From Pyrinomonadaceae bacterium (GTDB lineage: Bacteria; Acidobacteriota; Blastocatellia; Pyrinomonadales; Pyrinomonadaceae): a stretch of 32,287 nt of DNA. The DNA lies in contig JACCSP010000004.1 in NCBI GenBank assembly GCA_013812905.1, positions 1 through 32,287 of the forward strand, given 5' to 3'. Position numbers and translations under genes: made by a program. The notes under the pieces are model-generated. The model was not told the DNA's origin and searched no databases. It saw only the letters and a program-made list of their open reading frames with translations. How positions within the stretch are numbered: position 1 is the stretch's first letter; each line of letters opens with the position of its first letter. Below are positions 16,019 through 24,900 of the stretch, one piece after another.

Positions 16019-16139
16019 AGACAAAGAGCAGGGAAAGGGAGATACGGAGAAGAGGAAACGGGGAGGACCCGATAACCAATTACCGCTTTTCCCCGTGTCT
16101 CCCCTTTCCCCTTCCCCGTTCCCCTTTGCCCCCTTTCTT
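16019..16139. repeat. Purine-rich/pyrimidine-rich mirrored repeat, copy 1
   Basis: About 50 bases of G/A-rich sequence (with CGGGGAGG and GGAGATACGGAGA) are followed, after a short spacer with GATAACCAATTACCG, by about 55 bases of C/T-rich sequence (TTTTCCCCGTGTCTCCCC...). The two halves form an imperfect inverted repeat. The element lies just after the YggX-like stop. A second copy of similar style lies at 16727-16834, and a purine-only relative at 20397-20456. Confidence 0.65.
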
Positions 16140-16211
16140 CAATTGAGTCGGCCGGATGTTTTTTCGGTCTGACTTTAGGGTTGCGAAACCAACCAGGAGG
16201 ATTGCACAAGA

Positions 16212-16691
16212 ATGAGAAACAAAATCGTAGCAGTGCTGATCGGTACCTTAGCTTTGGCTTTGGTCGGATGCGGAGAAACGGCGAATTACAATACAAACGC
16301 CAATGCCAATCGAGCAGCCAACGCAAACGTCGCGATAGCGAATACGAATGCCAACCCCACTCCAAGTCCACGAAGAGGAATGACGCGTGCGGAGTATGAC
16401 CGCGACAAAGATCGCTACACACGGGAGGCCAAAGAATCAGGTCGTACGGTTGGGAGTGGACTCAACGATGGCTGGCTATGGGTTAAGGCCAAATTTGATT
16501 TGGCTGCCGCTGACGATCTGAGAGATTCAACAATCAATGTCGATGTCGACAATGAAGTGGTAACGCTGTCCGGCACGGTAGCCAACGCCGCACAAAAAAC
16601 GCAAGCCGAGACCATTGCCAAATCGATCGAGGGCGTGAAGAGCGTGAAGAACATGCTTAAAATCACGGCGCCCGGAAACACAAACAAGTGA
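16212..16691 (+). CDS. BON-domain lipoprotein
   Basis: This 159-residue protein starts with a lipoprotein signal peptide (MRNKIVAVLIGTLALALVGC; lipobox LVGC, acylated Cys20). An Asn/Ala-rich linker of N-A-N-type repeats (about 25-50) follows, then a charged stretch and a C-terminal BON domain. The BON part is recognisable as DDLRDSTINVDVDNEVVTLSG, TVANAAQKTQAETIAKSIEGV and KSVKNMLKI. BON domains (as in OsmY) associate with membranes or phospholipids and often respond to envelope or osmotic stress. AGGAGG at 16195-16200 lies 11 bases before the ATG. The gene is bracketed by two purine/pyrimidine mirrored repeats and is probably transcribed on its own. Confidence 0.88.
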   Translation: MRNKIVAVLIGTLALALVGCGETANYNTNANANRAANANVAIANTNANPTPSPRRGMTRAEYDRDKDRYTREAKESGRTVGSGLNDGWLWVKAKFDLAAADDLRDSTINVDVDNEVVTLSGTVANAAQKTQAETIAKSIEGVKSVKNMLKITAPGNTNK

Positions 16692-16726
16692 CCACACCAA
16701 AAGGCCGCTAGAAGACACATTGCCGG

Positions 16727-16834
16727 CTCAAGGGGAACGGAGGGATAAGGGGTAAGAGGGTAATTGGCTAACAGTCCCTCCGCATCTCTCCGTACCTCCC
16801 TTTCCTCTTATCCCCTTTCCCCTTTTCCATTTCT
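16727..16834. repeat. Purine-rich/pyrimidine-rich mirrored repeat, copy 2
   Basis: G/A-rich sequence (AAGGGGAACGGAGGGATAAG...) is followed, after a spacer around GGTAATTGGCTAACAG, by C/T-rich sequence (CCCTCCGCATCTCTCCGTAC...). The halves form an imperfect inverted repeat and share style and submotifs with copy 1 (TAACCAATTACC-like centre, ACGGAG, GGGAAAGGGG). It lies between the BON lipoprotein and the first amidohydrolase gene. Confidence 0.65.
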
Positions 16835-16933
16835 AAGCTAAGCTTTTGTCAGTTCTTTCAGCACTGGGGCTCGCTGGCGCTCTTCTCCCGGCGAACCCGC
16901 GTCGCACTCACTTTGACGAGGATTGGATTGCCT

Positions 16934-18961
16934 ATGCCAGCCGTCCGTTTGCGGATTCTCGCCGCTCTGCTAGCTTCTGCTTTCGTCGTTATCCCATCGT
17001 CCAACTTCCTTATTGCTCAGCGCAGCGCGATTGATACGTACGCCATTACCAACGCGCGAGTCATCACTGTTGCAGGACCAATACTTGACCATGGTACCGT
17101 GGTCGTTCGCGATGGCTTGATTGCTGCGGTCGGGGCGAACGTTACCGCACCCGCCGATGCTCGCGTAATCGATGGCACCGGCCTGACGGTCTATCCCGGG
17201 CTAATCGATTCCAGCACCGCACTCGGGATGCCCCAGCCTTCCCCGACTCCAACGCCGTCGCCCGGGGGCGCAGGCGTTGGGTTCGGCCAGTTTCGCCCAC
17301 AAACCAGCGCCACCAGCGCCCTCAACTCAACGCAGCCTCCGGGCCTCCAGCCGGAAGTGCTGGCCGAGGACTTTATCAAGCCCGGGGGCGACCAGATCGA
17401 AGCCGCACGCAACGCTGGAATCACAACTGCATTAACTGCGTCTCGCCAGGGGATCTGGATGGGCCAGTCTGCCCTGATCAATCTCGCCGGTGACACGACG
17501 CAGCAGATGATTGTGCGCTCCCCGGTGGCGCTGCACGTCGGTTTCACCCCCTTGCGCACTGGCAACTATCCCAATTCGCTGATGGGCGTATTTGCCTCGT
17601 TACGTCAGATGCTGCTCGACGCTCAGCGCTATCGTCAGGCTCTGCAAATCTACGAACGCTCACCGCGGGGAATGCGGCGTCCAAGCCAGGACCGATCTCT
17701 GGCGGCTTTGCTCCCAGTGCTCGACGGCACTATGCCCGTTGTAATGTACGCAGATCGAGAGCGCGAGATTGGTCGGGCCTTAGATCTCGCCCAAGAGTTC
17801 AAACTGCGCCCGATTATCGCCGGGGGTTTGGAGGCTGGCAGAGTCACGGATCGTCTCCGCCAAAGCAAAGTTCCGGTGCTACTCTCGCTCAACTTCCCGC
17901 GACGCACCACGGCCGCCTTGCCGGAAGCTGATGCGGAACCCGTTAGAATTTTGCGCGAACGAGTTGAAGCGCCGAAGACGGCGGCTAAGCTGGTGGCGGC
18001 TCGTGTTTCGTTTGCCTTTCAATCCGGCGCGCTAACAAATATGGCCGACTTCTCGGCGAATCTGATCCGGGCCATCGAGAATGGCCTTTCCCGCGACGAT
18101 GCCCTACGCGCCTTGACGCTTTGGCCGGCACAGATTCTGGGTGTTGCCGATCGACTCGGCACAATTGAAGCCGGCAAGATTGCCAACCTTACGATTACAC
18201 GAGGAGATCTTTTTGATCGCAACCCGAGGATTTCTTACGTATTTATCGACGGTCGTTCCATTGACCTGCGATCAGAGACCGGCGGTATCCAGGCCGGCGC
18301 GGCAACGGGTACATGGACGCTAAACGTGAATCTGGGCTCCGGCGACGCTGCCGTAACTCTCGTTCTCCAACAGGAAGGTGAACGCTTGCGCGGATCTATC
18401 CAGGGTGATTTAGGCAGCAGCGAGATTGCCAACGCCTCAACCGGCGCCGGCGGAGACGTTCGGTTTACTGTCCCCATTACGTTTGAAGGCCAAACCGCGG
18501 AAGCAACATTCGCCGGAAGGATTTCCGGCAACGAAATGCAAGGCACGATGACCGTGGTCGGCCGCGCGCCAGGTTCGTTTACCGGAACGAAAGCGGGGGC
18601 GCCCGCCCAGCCCGCCCCGTCGCCAACACCGCCAGGCGAGCTCCGCACTGCGGTTAGCACAAACGCGGCTCTCGGTACTTGGATTATCAACCTGATGGTT
18701 GGTCTACAAACGTTTCCAGGAACCCTTAAACTCGACCAGAGCGGGACCGCAATTACTGGACTGTTGCAGAGTCCATTCGGAACTACGAAGCTGACCGGAG
18801 GATCAATTGACGCGCATGGCTTTCGTTTCATCGCTCGAGAGCCGATTGCCGGTCGCATGGTTGACATGGCGGTCGACGGCAGCGCCGACGGTAACGAGAT
18901 CCGTGGCACAGTTAGATCAGAAATTGGTTTTGCGCGTTTCATCGGGACTCGTCAAAGGTGA
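16934..18961 (+). CDS. Exported amidohydrolase-fold protein lacking the metal ligands, with duplicated C-terminal domain
   Basis: This 675-residue protein has a signal peptide (about 1-30, ending FLIAQ) and an imidazolonepropionase-like composite beta-domain/TIM barrel: NARVITVAGPILDHGTVVVRDG, then VYPGLIDSS, and late AGKIANLTITRGDLFD. The HxH after the PGLID motif is replaced (Ser94, Ala96). The later metal histidines (HAH and QH in the next gene) are replaced by YAD and GG, and the barrel Asp is missing. Hydrolysis by the usual mechanism is therefore unlikely. A Pro/Ser/Thr-rich insert follows PGLID. After the barrel come two related beta-rich repeats of about 95 residues (459-553 and 581-675), each opening with GTW and ending in GNE(M/I)xGT...FxGT. 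The ATG at 16934 has GAGGA 11 bases upstream; a TTG at 16913 is less likely. It is the first of three tandem amidohydrolase genes. Confidence 0.82.
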   Translation: MPAVRLRILAALLASAFVVIPSSNFLIAQRSAIDTYAITNARVITVAGPILDHGTVVVRDGLIAAVGANVTAPADARVIDGTGLTVYPGLIDSSTALGMPQPSPTPTPSPGGAGVGFGQFRPQTSATSALNSTQPPGLQPEVLAEDFIKPGGDQIEAARNAGITTALTASRQGIWMGQSALINLAGDTTQQMIVRSPVALHVGFTPLRTGNYPNSLMGVFASLRQMLLDAQRYRQALQIYERSPRGMRRPSQDRSLAALLPVLDGTMPVVMYADREREIGRALDLAQEFKLRPIIAGGLEAGRVTDRLRQSKVPVLLSLNFPRRTTAALPEADAEPVRILRERVEAPKTAAKLVAARVSFAFQSGALTNMADFSANLIRAIENGLSRDDALRALTLWPAQILGVADRLGTIEAGKIANLTITRGDLFDRNPRISYVFIDGRSIDLRSETGGIQAGAATGTWTLNVNLGSGDAAVTLVLQQEGERLRGSIQGDLGSSEIANASTGAGGDVRFTVPITFEGQTAEATFAGRISGNEMQGTMTVVGRAPGSFTGTKAGAPAQPAPSPTPPGELRTAVSTNAALGTWIINLMVGLQTFPGTLKLDQSGTAITGLLQSPFGTTKLTGGSIDAHGFRFIAREPIAGRMVDMAVDGSADGNEIRGTVRSEIGFARFIGTRQR

Positions 18962-18974
18962 AAGGGAGGCAATG

Positions 18975-20396
18975 ATGAGGCGATTATTCATTCACTTCCT
19001 AACCTGCTCGCTCCTGGCCGGGTTTTTGTTGCCGGAAACCTTCGCGCAGCGTCGCATTAGCGCTCCGGACATACTCATTCGCAATGCGACCGTGCTCACC
19101 GTAACGCGCGGGACCCTGCCGAATGCTGATGTGTTGATCCGCAATGGAAAAATTGTCGCGGTAGGGAAAAACCTGAACGCTGGAAATGCCCGGCTGATCG
19201 ACACAACCGGCAAATACTTGATGCCGGGAATTGTCGATTGCCATTCTCACTCAATGCTCGACGCTATCAATGAAGGCAGCCTTTCGGTTACCTCGATGAC
19301 CCGCATGAATGACGTGCTCAACCCGAACGATGTGGACCTTTACCGGGCGTTGGCGGGCGGAGTGACTTCTTTGAACCTCCTGCACGGCTCGGCCAACGCA
19401 ATCGGTGGCCAGAACACAGTAGTGAAGATCAAATACGGCCGGCCGGTGGAAGAATTCCTGTTTCCCGGTGCGCTGCCGGGAATCAAGTTTGCGCTCGGTG
19501 AGAATCCCAAACGCGCTAGCTTTACTCCTCAGCCGGGACAACAGCGGCGTTACCCGGCCACGCGTATGGGTGTCGAAGAAGTGATTCGAGAAGCTTTCAC
19601 GCGCGCTCGCGATTATAAGATGAGCTGGGACGAGTACCGAGCGGGGGTTGCACGGCGCGACCAAAACTTGATTCCGCCGCGGCGTGATCTTCAGCTCGAG
19701 CCTCTGGTCGAGGTGATGGAGGGCAAGCGCTACGTGCATGCGCATTGCTATCGCGCGGACGAAATACTGATGCTCATCAATCTGGCCAATGAGTTTGGAT
19801 TCAAAATCAGAACATTCCAGCACACGCTGGAAGGCTACAAAGTGGCGAAGGAGATCGCCCAGCACGGCGCCGGCGCTTCCATTTTTGCCGATAACTGGGC
19901 ATACAAGATCGAAGCCTACGACGCAATCCCTTACAACGCCGCCATCATGACCCGCGCCGGGGTCAATGTTTCAATGAACTCTGATTCCGACGAGCGGGCC
20001 CGTCGTTTGAACATCGAAGCCGCTAAGTCCATGCGTTATGGCGATCTGAGCGAGGAAGAAGCGCTCAAACTCATCACCTGGAATCCTGCCTGGCAACTTG
20101 GAATTCATGATCGCGTCGGGTCGATCGAAGTCGGGAAGGATGCGGACCTGGCAATCTGGAACGGCCATCCGCTCAGCGTCTACTCGCGGGTCGAAACGAC
20201 GTTTGTAGACGGTGAAATCTTTTTTGATCGTCAGCAAGACCTGGCGCGACGCGCCGATCTTCTGAAGGAGCGAGCGCAATTGGAGCAGGCAGAACCTAAT
20301 CGTCCGCCGTCCGGCGGCGCCTTACCATCGCCAACGCCGCGCCGCCGCCGTCCTACTAATCATGACGATGACATGTGGGAGGGAGAGCAGCCATGA
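18975..20396 (+). CDS. Exported amidohydrolase with intact metal-binding site
   Basis: This 473-residue protein has a signal peptide (about 1-22, FLTCSLLAGFLLPETFAQ). It keeps the amidohydrolase ligands: HxH at His90/His92 (GIVDCHSHS), HAH at 255-257, His283 (FQHTLEGY), and Asp337 in NSDSDE. It resembles imidazolonepropionase-like or prolidase-like exported amidohydrolases; the substrate (peptide, cyclic amide or other) is unknown. The C-terminus is a basic Pro/Arg-rich tail ending in acidic residues. GGGAGG at 18964-18969 is five bases before the ATG at 18975; an adjacent ATG at 18972 is only two bases away, so 18975 is preferred. It begins 13 bases after the upstream gene and its stop overlaps the next start (ATGA), so the three genes form one operon. 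Confidence 0.88.
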   Translation: MRRLFIHFLTCSLLAGFLLPETFAQRRISAPDILIRNATVLTVTRGTLPNADVLIRNGKIVAVGKNLNAGNARLIDTTGKYLMPGIVDCHSHSMLDAINEGSLSVTSMTRMNDVLNPNDVDLYRALAGGVTSLNLLHGSANAIGGQNTVVKIKYGRPVEEFLFPGALPGIKFALGENPKRASFTPQPGQQRRYPATRMGVEEVIREAFTRARDYKMSWDEYRAGVARRDQNLIPPRRDLQLEPLVEVMEGKRYVHAHCYRADEILMLINLANEFGFKIRTFQHTLEGYKVAKEIAQHGAGASIFADNWAYKIEAYDAIPYNAAIMTRAGVNVSMNSDSDERARRLNIEAAKSMRYGDLSEEEALKLITWNPAWQLGIHDRVGSIEVGKDADLAIWNGHPLSVYSRVETTFVDGEIFFDRQQDLARRADLLKERAQLEQAEPNRPPSGGALPSPTPRRRRPTNHDDDMWEGEQP

Positions 20397-21799
20397 GGAG
20401 AAGTGGCGACGGGGAGAGGTGGAGTCACGGTGATGGGGGGACGGGAAGACAAGGATCACTTGCGCTCTTTCTCTCAATCGCGTTGGTTCTATCAAGTTCG
20501 GCTCAAAGCTTTGCTCAACAGATTAGTGAATCTACGAGGCAACACGGCGTCAGCTTCCCTCGCGGCACCTACGCTATTCGCAACGCTCATATCGTCACCG
20601 TCAGCGGCGCGGACATCGACAATGGGACTATAGTTATTCGTGACGGGAAGATCGAAGCCGTAGGAGCCGGCGTTACTGTTCCCTCCGGAGCTCAAATCAT
20701 CGATGCGGCCGGGCTACGGGTTTATCCGGGGATGATTGATGCTGCAACTTCCATGGGCCTGGTCGAAGTAGGCCAGGGCGCTTCCGGCACGGTCGATACG
20801 ACTGAGGTGGGAGATTTAAATCCGAATGTGAAAGCTATTATTGGCATCAATCCGCACAGTGCCCATATTGCAGTTACGCGCGTCGATGGCGTCACCAACG
20901 CTGTTTCAATGCCCCTCGGCGGCTTAATCTCCGGTCAAGCGGCAATCGTCAATCTGGTTGGGACCACCCCACTCGAAATGGCCGTAGTTCCATATGCAGC
21001 CCTGGTGATTAACTATCCTCGGGCCGGTGGCGGCGGTGGTGGCGGCGGTTTCTTCGTCCCCGACCAGCCGCCTAATCTCACAGAGGCGCTCGCCCAGGCA
21101 AATCGCCAGCTTAATCAAATTCGCAAAATGCTCTCTGACGCTGAAGTTTACGGTCGCGCACAGGAAGCTTACGCAAAGGATAAGAGCCTCCCGCGATCCG
21201 ATCAGAATGTCGTTCTTGAGCCGCTTGTTCCTTATGTGCGCGGCGAACGCTCGGTCATCTTTCGCGCGGACCGAGAGACCGACATTCGCGGCGCAATCAG
21301 ATTCGCGGAAGAGATGAAGCTGAAACCCATCATCCTCGGCGGCAACGATGCGGGAAAGATCGCATCATTCCTCAAGGACAAAAACATTCCCGTGATCTTG
21401 ACCGGCATTCTCGACCTGCCGGCCCGCGAAGACGATTTTTATGATGTGCTGTATGAGAATGCGGCCAAGCTTCAACAAGCGGGCGTGCGCTTTTGCATCT
21501 CTAGCGGAGATAACGGCGCAAATGTTCGCAACCTTCCGTACTACGCCGGAATGGCTGCCGCCTTTGGACTGCCGAAAACTGAGGCTCTGAAAGCAGTCAC
21601 CCTGTATCCCGCGCAGATCATGAATGTGGCCGACCGGCTCGGTTCGATTGAAGCAGGCAAAATGGCGAACCTTGTCGTGACGGACGGGGACTTGCTCGAG
21701 ACGCGAACAGGCGTGCGACACCTTTTCATCGACGGTCGTCAGATTCCTTTGCACAGCCGTCACACGGATCTGAACGACGCATTTAAGAATCGCAGGTAG
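20393..21799 (+). CDS. Exported amidohydrolase-fold protein lacking the metal ligands
   Basis: This 468-residue protein starts at an ATG that overlaps the previous stop (ATGA), with GGGAGGGAGAG just upstream. A long Gly/Arg-rich n-region (encoded by a purine-rich repeat, 20397-20456) precedes the signal-peptide core LALFLSIALVLSSSAQSFAQ. The barrel resembles the first gene of the set: TYAIRNAHIVTVSGADIDNGT, VYPGMIDAAT, RADRETDIRGAIRFAEEMKLKP and FCISSGDNGAN. The HxH (Ala, Ser), the HAH (FRAD) and the following His (GGN) are all replaced, so a standard metal-dependent reaction is not expected. A Gly-rich run (AGGGGGGGGFF) lies in mid-protein. It could be a non-catalytic partner of the intact middle protein, or a metal-independent binding protein; both are inference. 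Confidence 0.82.
   Translation: MRRSGDGERWSHGDGGTGRQGSLALFLSIALVLSSSAQSFAQQISESTRQHGVSFPRGTYAIRNAHIVTVSGADIDNGTIVIRDGKIEAVGAGVTVPSGAQIIDAAGLRVYPGMIDAATSMGLVEVGQGASGTVDTTEVGDLNPNVKAIIGINPHSAHIAVTRVDGVTNAVSMPLGGLISGQAAIVNLVGTTPLEMAVVPYAALVINYPRAGGGGGGGGFFVPDQPPNLTEALAQANRQLNQIRKMLSDAEVYGRAQEAYAKDKSLPRSDQNVVLEPLVPYVRGERSVIFRADRETDIRGAIRFAEEMKLKPIILGGNDAGKIASFLKDKNIPVILTGILDLPAREDDFYDVLYENAAKLQQAGVRFCISSGDNGANVRNLPYYAGMAAAFGLPKTEALKAVTLYPAQIMNVADRLGSIEAGKMANLVVTDGDLLETRTGVRHLFIDGRQIPLHSRHTDLNDAFKNRR
20397..20456. repeat. Purine-rich repeat block inside the start of the third amidohydrolase gene
   Basis: G/A-rich DNA containing ACGGGGAGAGG, GGAGTCACGG and GGGGGGACGGGAAGA resembles the purine halves of the repeats at 16019-16139 and 16727-16834. 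It is translated as the Arg/Gly-rich n-region before the signal-peptide core. No pyrimidine-rich partner follows. Confidence 0.5.
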
Positions 21800-21825
21800 A
21801 TCGGCAGTAGTTTAGGTTCCTTACA

Positions 21826-21933
21826 GTCCCGATGGGACGAAGTGTTTGTAGAATCACAGCACGATCCACGAAAATCACACGAAACCGCACGAAATGAATG
21901 CTCTAAGTTATTTCGTGTGACTTTCGTGGATCG
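21826..21933. repeat. Hairpin and near-perfect GATCCACGAAA inverted repeat before the Tricorn-like gene
   Basis: GTCCC-GAT-GGGAC at 21826-21838 is a short hairpin. The arm at 21862-21884 (CGATCCACGAAAATCACACG...) pairs with 21911-21933 at 22 of 23 positions around a 26-base loop. The same arm motif occurs at 177-296 and 30743-30827. It ends 25 bases before the TTG start of the next gene; transcribed, it would form a strong hairpin in the leader. Confidence 0.8.
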
Positions 21934-21958
21934 CTTTACTGCTTCTAGGGAGGTTTCC

Positions 21959-24900
21959 TTGTTTTCCAGAAGTAAAATTGCGCGCTATTTTCTGCCCGGA
22001 TTTGTCTTCGCGCTTATGCTGGGCATGATCACCGCCCACGCCCAAACCAAGCTTCTTCGCTTTCCCGACATCCATGGCGACCGCGTGGTTTTCACTTACG
22101 CCGGCGATCTTTGGACGGCGGCAACCACTGGAGGTTCGGCCATCCGACTGACGGCCCATCCGGGGGTGGAAGTTTTTGCGAAGTTTTCTCCCGATGGTAA
22201 GTGGATCGCCTTCACTGGACAGTATGACGGCGATGAGCAGGTGTATGTGATTCCTGTCGGCGGCGGCGTGCCGCGGCAACTCACTTTCTATCCGGCCAGG
22301 GGACCATTGGCTCCGCGCTGGGGATACGACAACCAAATCTATGGTTGGACCAGAGACGGACAGCGAATTCTCTTCCGCTCTCTCCGCGACTCCTGGGCTT
22401 TACCGATTGCTCGTCTCTACTCTGTTTCAGTCGAGGGTGGCGCTGCTGAGGCCATGCCAATGCCGACAGCCGGCTCCGGGGATTTTTCGGCTGATACAGC
22501 TCAGCTTGTTTATTCACCGCAATCGCGCGATTTCAGATCTGAGAAACGTTACGGCGGCGGTCAGGCGAATAGTCTCCAGATCTTCGATCTCAAGACCTAT
22601 GCAACCAAACAGATCAGCGAAGGACCGCGACCGAGTCGAGACCCGATGTGGATCGGGGACACGATCTATTTCAATTCTGACCGCGACGGGCATTTCAACC
22701 TCTTTGCTTACAACGTGACCGAGGGCAAGACCACCCAGGTAACTAACAGCAAACTCTGGGATGTGCGCTGGCCCAGCTCGGACAATGAAGGGAAGATTGT
22801 CTACGAGATGAATGGCGAATTGCAGGTGCTCGACACCAGGAATCGTAAAAGCGGTAGCATTTCCATCAACGTGCCCGACGACGGGCTGGCCCGCAGACCA
22901 AGCCGGGTGTCCGCGTCCAATCAGATCGAATCCGTGGGGTTGAGTCCAAAAGGCGAGCGTGCGGTTTTCGCGGCCCGCGGCGATATCTTTAGCGCTCCCA
23001 TCGAAAAAGGACCGACGCGCAATCTCACCCACTCATCAGGGGCCCACGACAAGTGGCCCAGCTGGTCGCCCGACGGTTCGCGCATCGCTTTCATTTCCGA
23101 TTTGAGTGGCGAAGAAGAGCTGTACCTGGTTCCCCAGGACGGATTGAAAGCACCGGAACAGATCACGCGCGGCGGCACCGCCATGCGCTATCAACCGGAA
23201 TGGTCCGCTGACGGCCAGCGAATCGCTTTCGGCGACAAGGACGGGAAGATCCACGTGCTGACCGTGTCCGATCGCAAGCTGACAGAGATCGCCGATTCAC
23301 CGCGCGGGCAAATACGCGACTACGTATGGTCACCACGCGGAAATTATCTGGCTTTCAGCATGGCTGTTTCAGGCAACGGCTTTTCCTCGGTGTACATTTG
23401 GAACGCCGCGGACGGGAAGGTCAATCGGATTACCGATGACATGTTCAATGCCTTTAATCCCGCCTGGGATCCGCAGGGAAACTATATCTACTTCGTAAGC
23501 GATCGAGAATTTGCGCCACAAATTTCCCAAATTGAATTTAACTATGCGACGAACCGCGACGCTTACATTTATGCGATGAGTCTACGTAAGGATGTTAAGC
23601 ATCCATTTCCGGCGGAGAGCGATGAGGTCGCAGTTACCAAACCGGACGAGGCGCCCAAACCAAAGGGAACGCCGCCGGCGCTTGAACCAAAAGAACCGGC
23701 GAAAGATCTCAACAAAGAACTGAGCAAGGAACCGGCAACTGAAATCGACAAGGAGAAACCGGCTTCCTCGCCGACACCCGAAGCGAAGCCCGATGCGACC
23801 GCGAAGCCGCCGGTGATTTTGGCAATTGATTTCGACGGTATCTCAGGGCGGGCGGCGCGGGTGCCGCTTGGCGCCGACAACTACGGTGGCTTGTCGGCGA
23901 AAACGGGACACCTGCTGTATGGCGTGGGACCAGCGTTCTACTACGGCAGAACAGGCGACCGCCCGGCGTCGCTGCGTATCTATTCCATCAACGATCGCAA
24001 AGAGACTACGCTAGCGGAAGATGTCCGGGGCTACTCGATGTCTGACGACGGTGCCAAGGTGCTGGTGGCCCAGGGTCCGGCATACAACTTGTACGATGCC
24101 ACCCCTCAAGGCGATAAGTCGAAGAAGGCGGTGCCGACTACCGCACTCGCTGTGGATCGCGTACCTGCCGAGGAGTGGAGCCAGATTTTCAACGAAGTTT
24201 GGCGCCGCTATCGCGATTGGTTTTACGTTTCAAACATGCACGGTTACGACTGGGTCGCCTTGCGTGAGCAATACAAACCACTCTTGCAGTACGTGGCCCA
24301 CCGCTCCGATCTGAACTACGTGATCAGCGAGATGATTTCCGAGTTAACGGTACAGCATGCGTACGTGGAAGGGGGCGATTTCCAGATTCCCCCGCGGCCT
24401 CGTGTAGGTCTGCCGGGCGCACGCTTCGAACTCGACAAAGCAGCCGGTCGTTATCGCATCGCCAGGATCTTCGAAGGACAAAACGAAGAAGACATCTATC
24501 GCTCACCGCTTACCGAGATTGGCGTGAACGCCAGCGTCGGCGAGTACGTTCTGGCAATCGACGGCGATGAACTCAAGGGCACCGACGATCCGTATCGGCT
24601 GTTGCGCAACAAGGCGGACAATCCGGTCCAGCTAACCGTGAATAAGAAACCTTTTATGGAGGGTGCACGCATAATCTCGTACCGCCCCATTACGGATGAG
24701 GGAAACTTGATTTATCTGGATTGGATTAATGCGAACCGGCGCAAAGTATCGGAAGCAACCGGTGGCCGCGTCGGCTACATTCACATTCCTGACATGGGCT
24801 CGAACGGAATTCGCGAATTTATCAAGTGGTACTATCCGCAGATTCGGAAAGAGGCGCTGATTGTGGACGTACGCGCGAACGGCGGCGGCAATGTCTCGCG

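Noticed and set aside
16142-16172. Stem with a TTTTTT run after the YggX-like gene considered as a terminator
   Set aside because: The T-run falls inside the loop of an imperfect AGTC/GACT stem rather than after it.
18235-18942. A 235-codon minus-strand ORF
   Set aside because: It is antisense to the duplicated C-terminal domain of the first amidohydrolase-like gene and Pro/Ser/Arg-rich, typical of shadow ORFs in GC-rich DNA.
19251-19865. A 204-codon minus-strand ORF
   Set aside because: It is fully antisense to the intact amidohydrolase, including its metal-ligand region.
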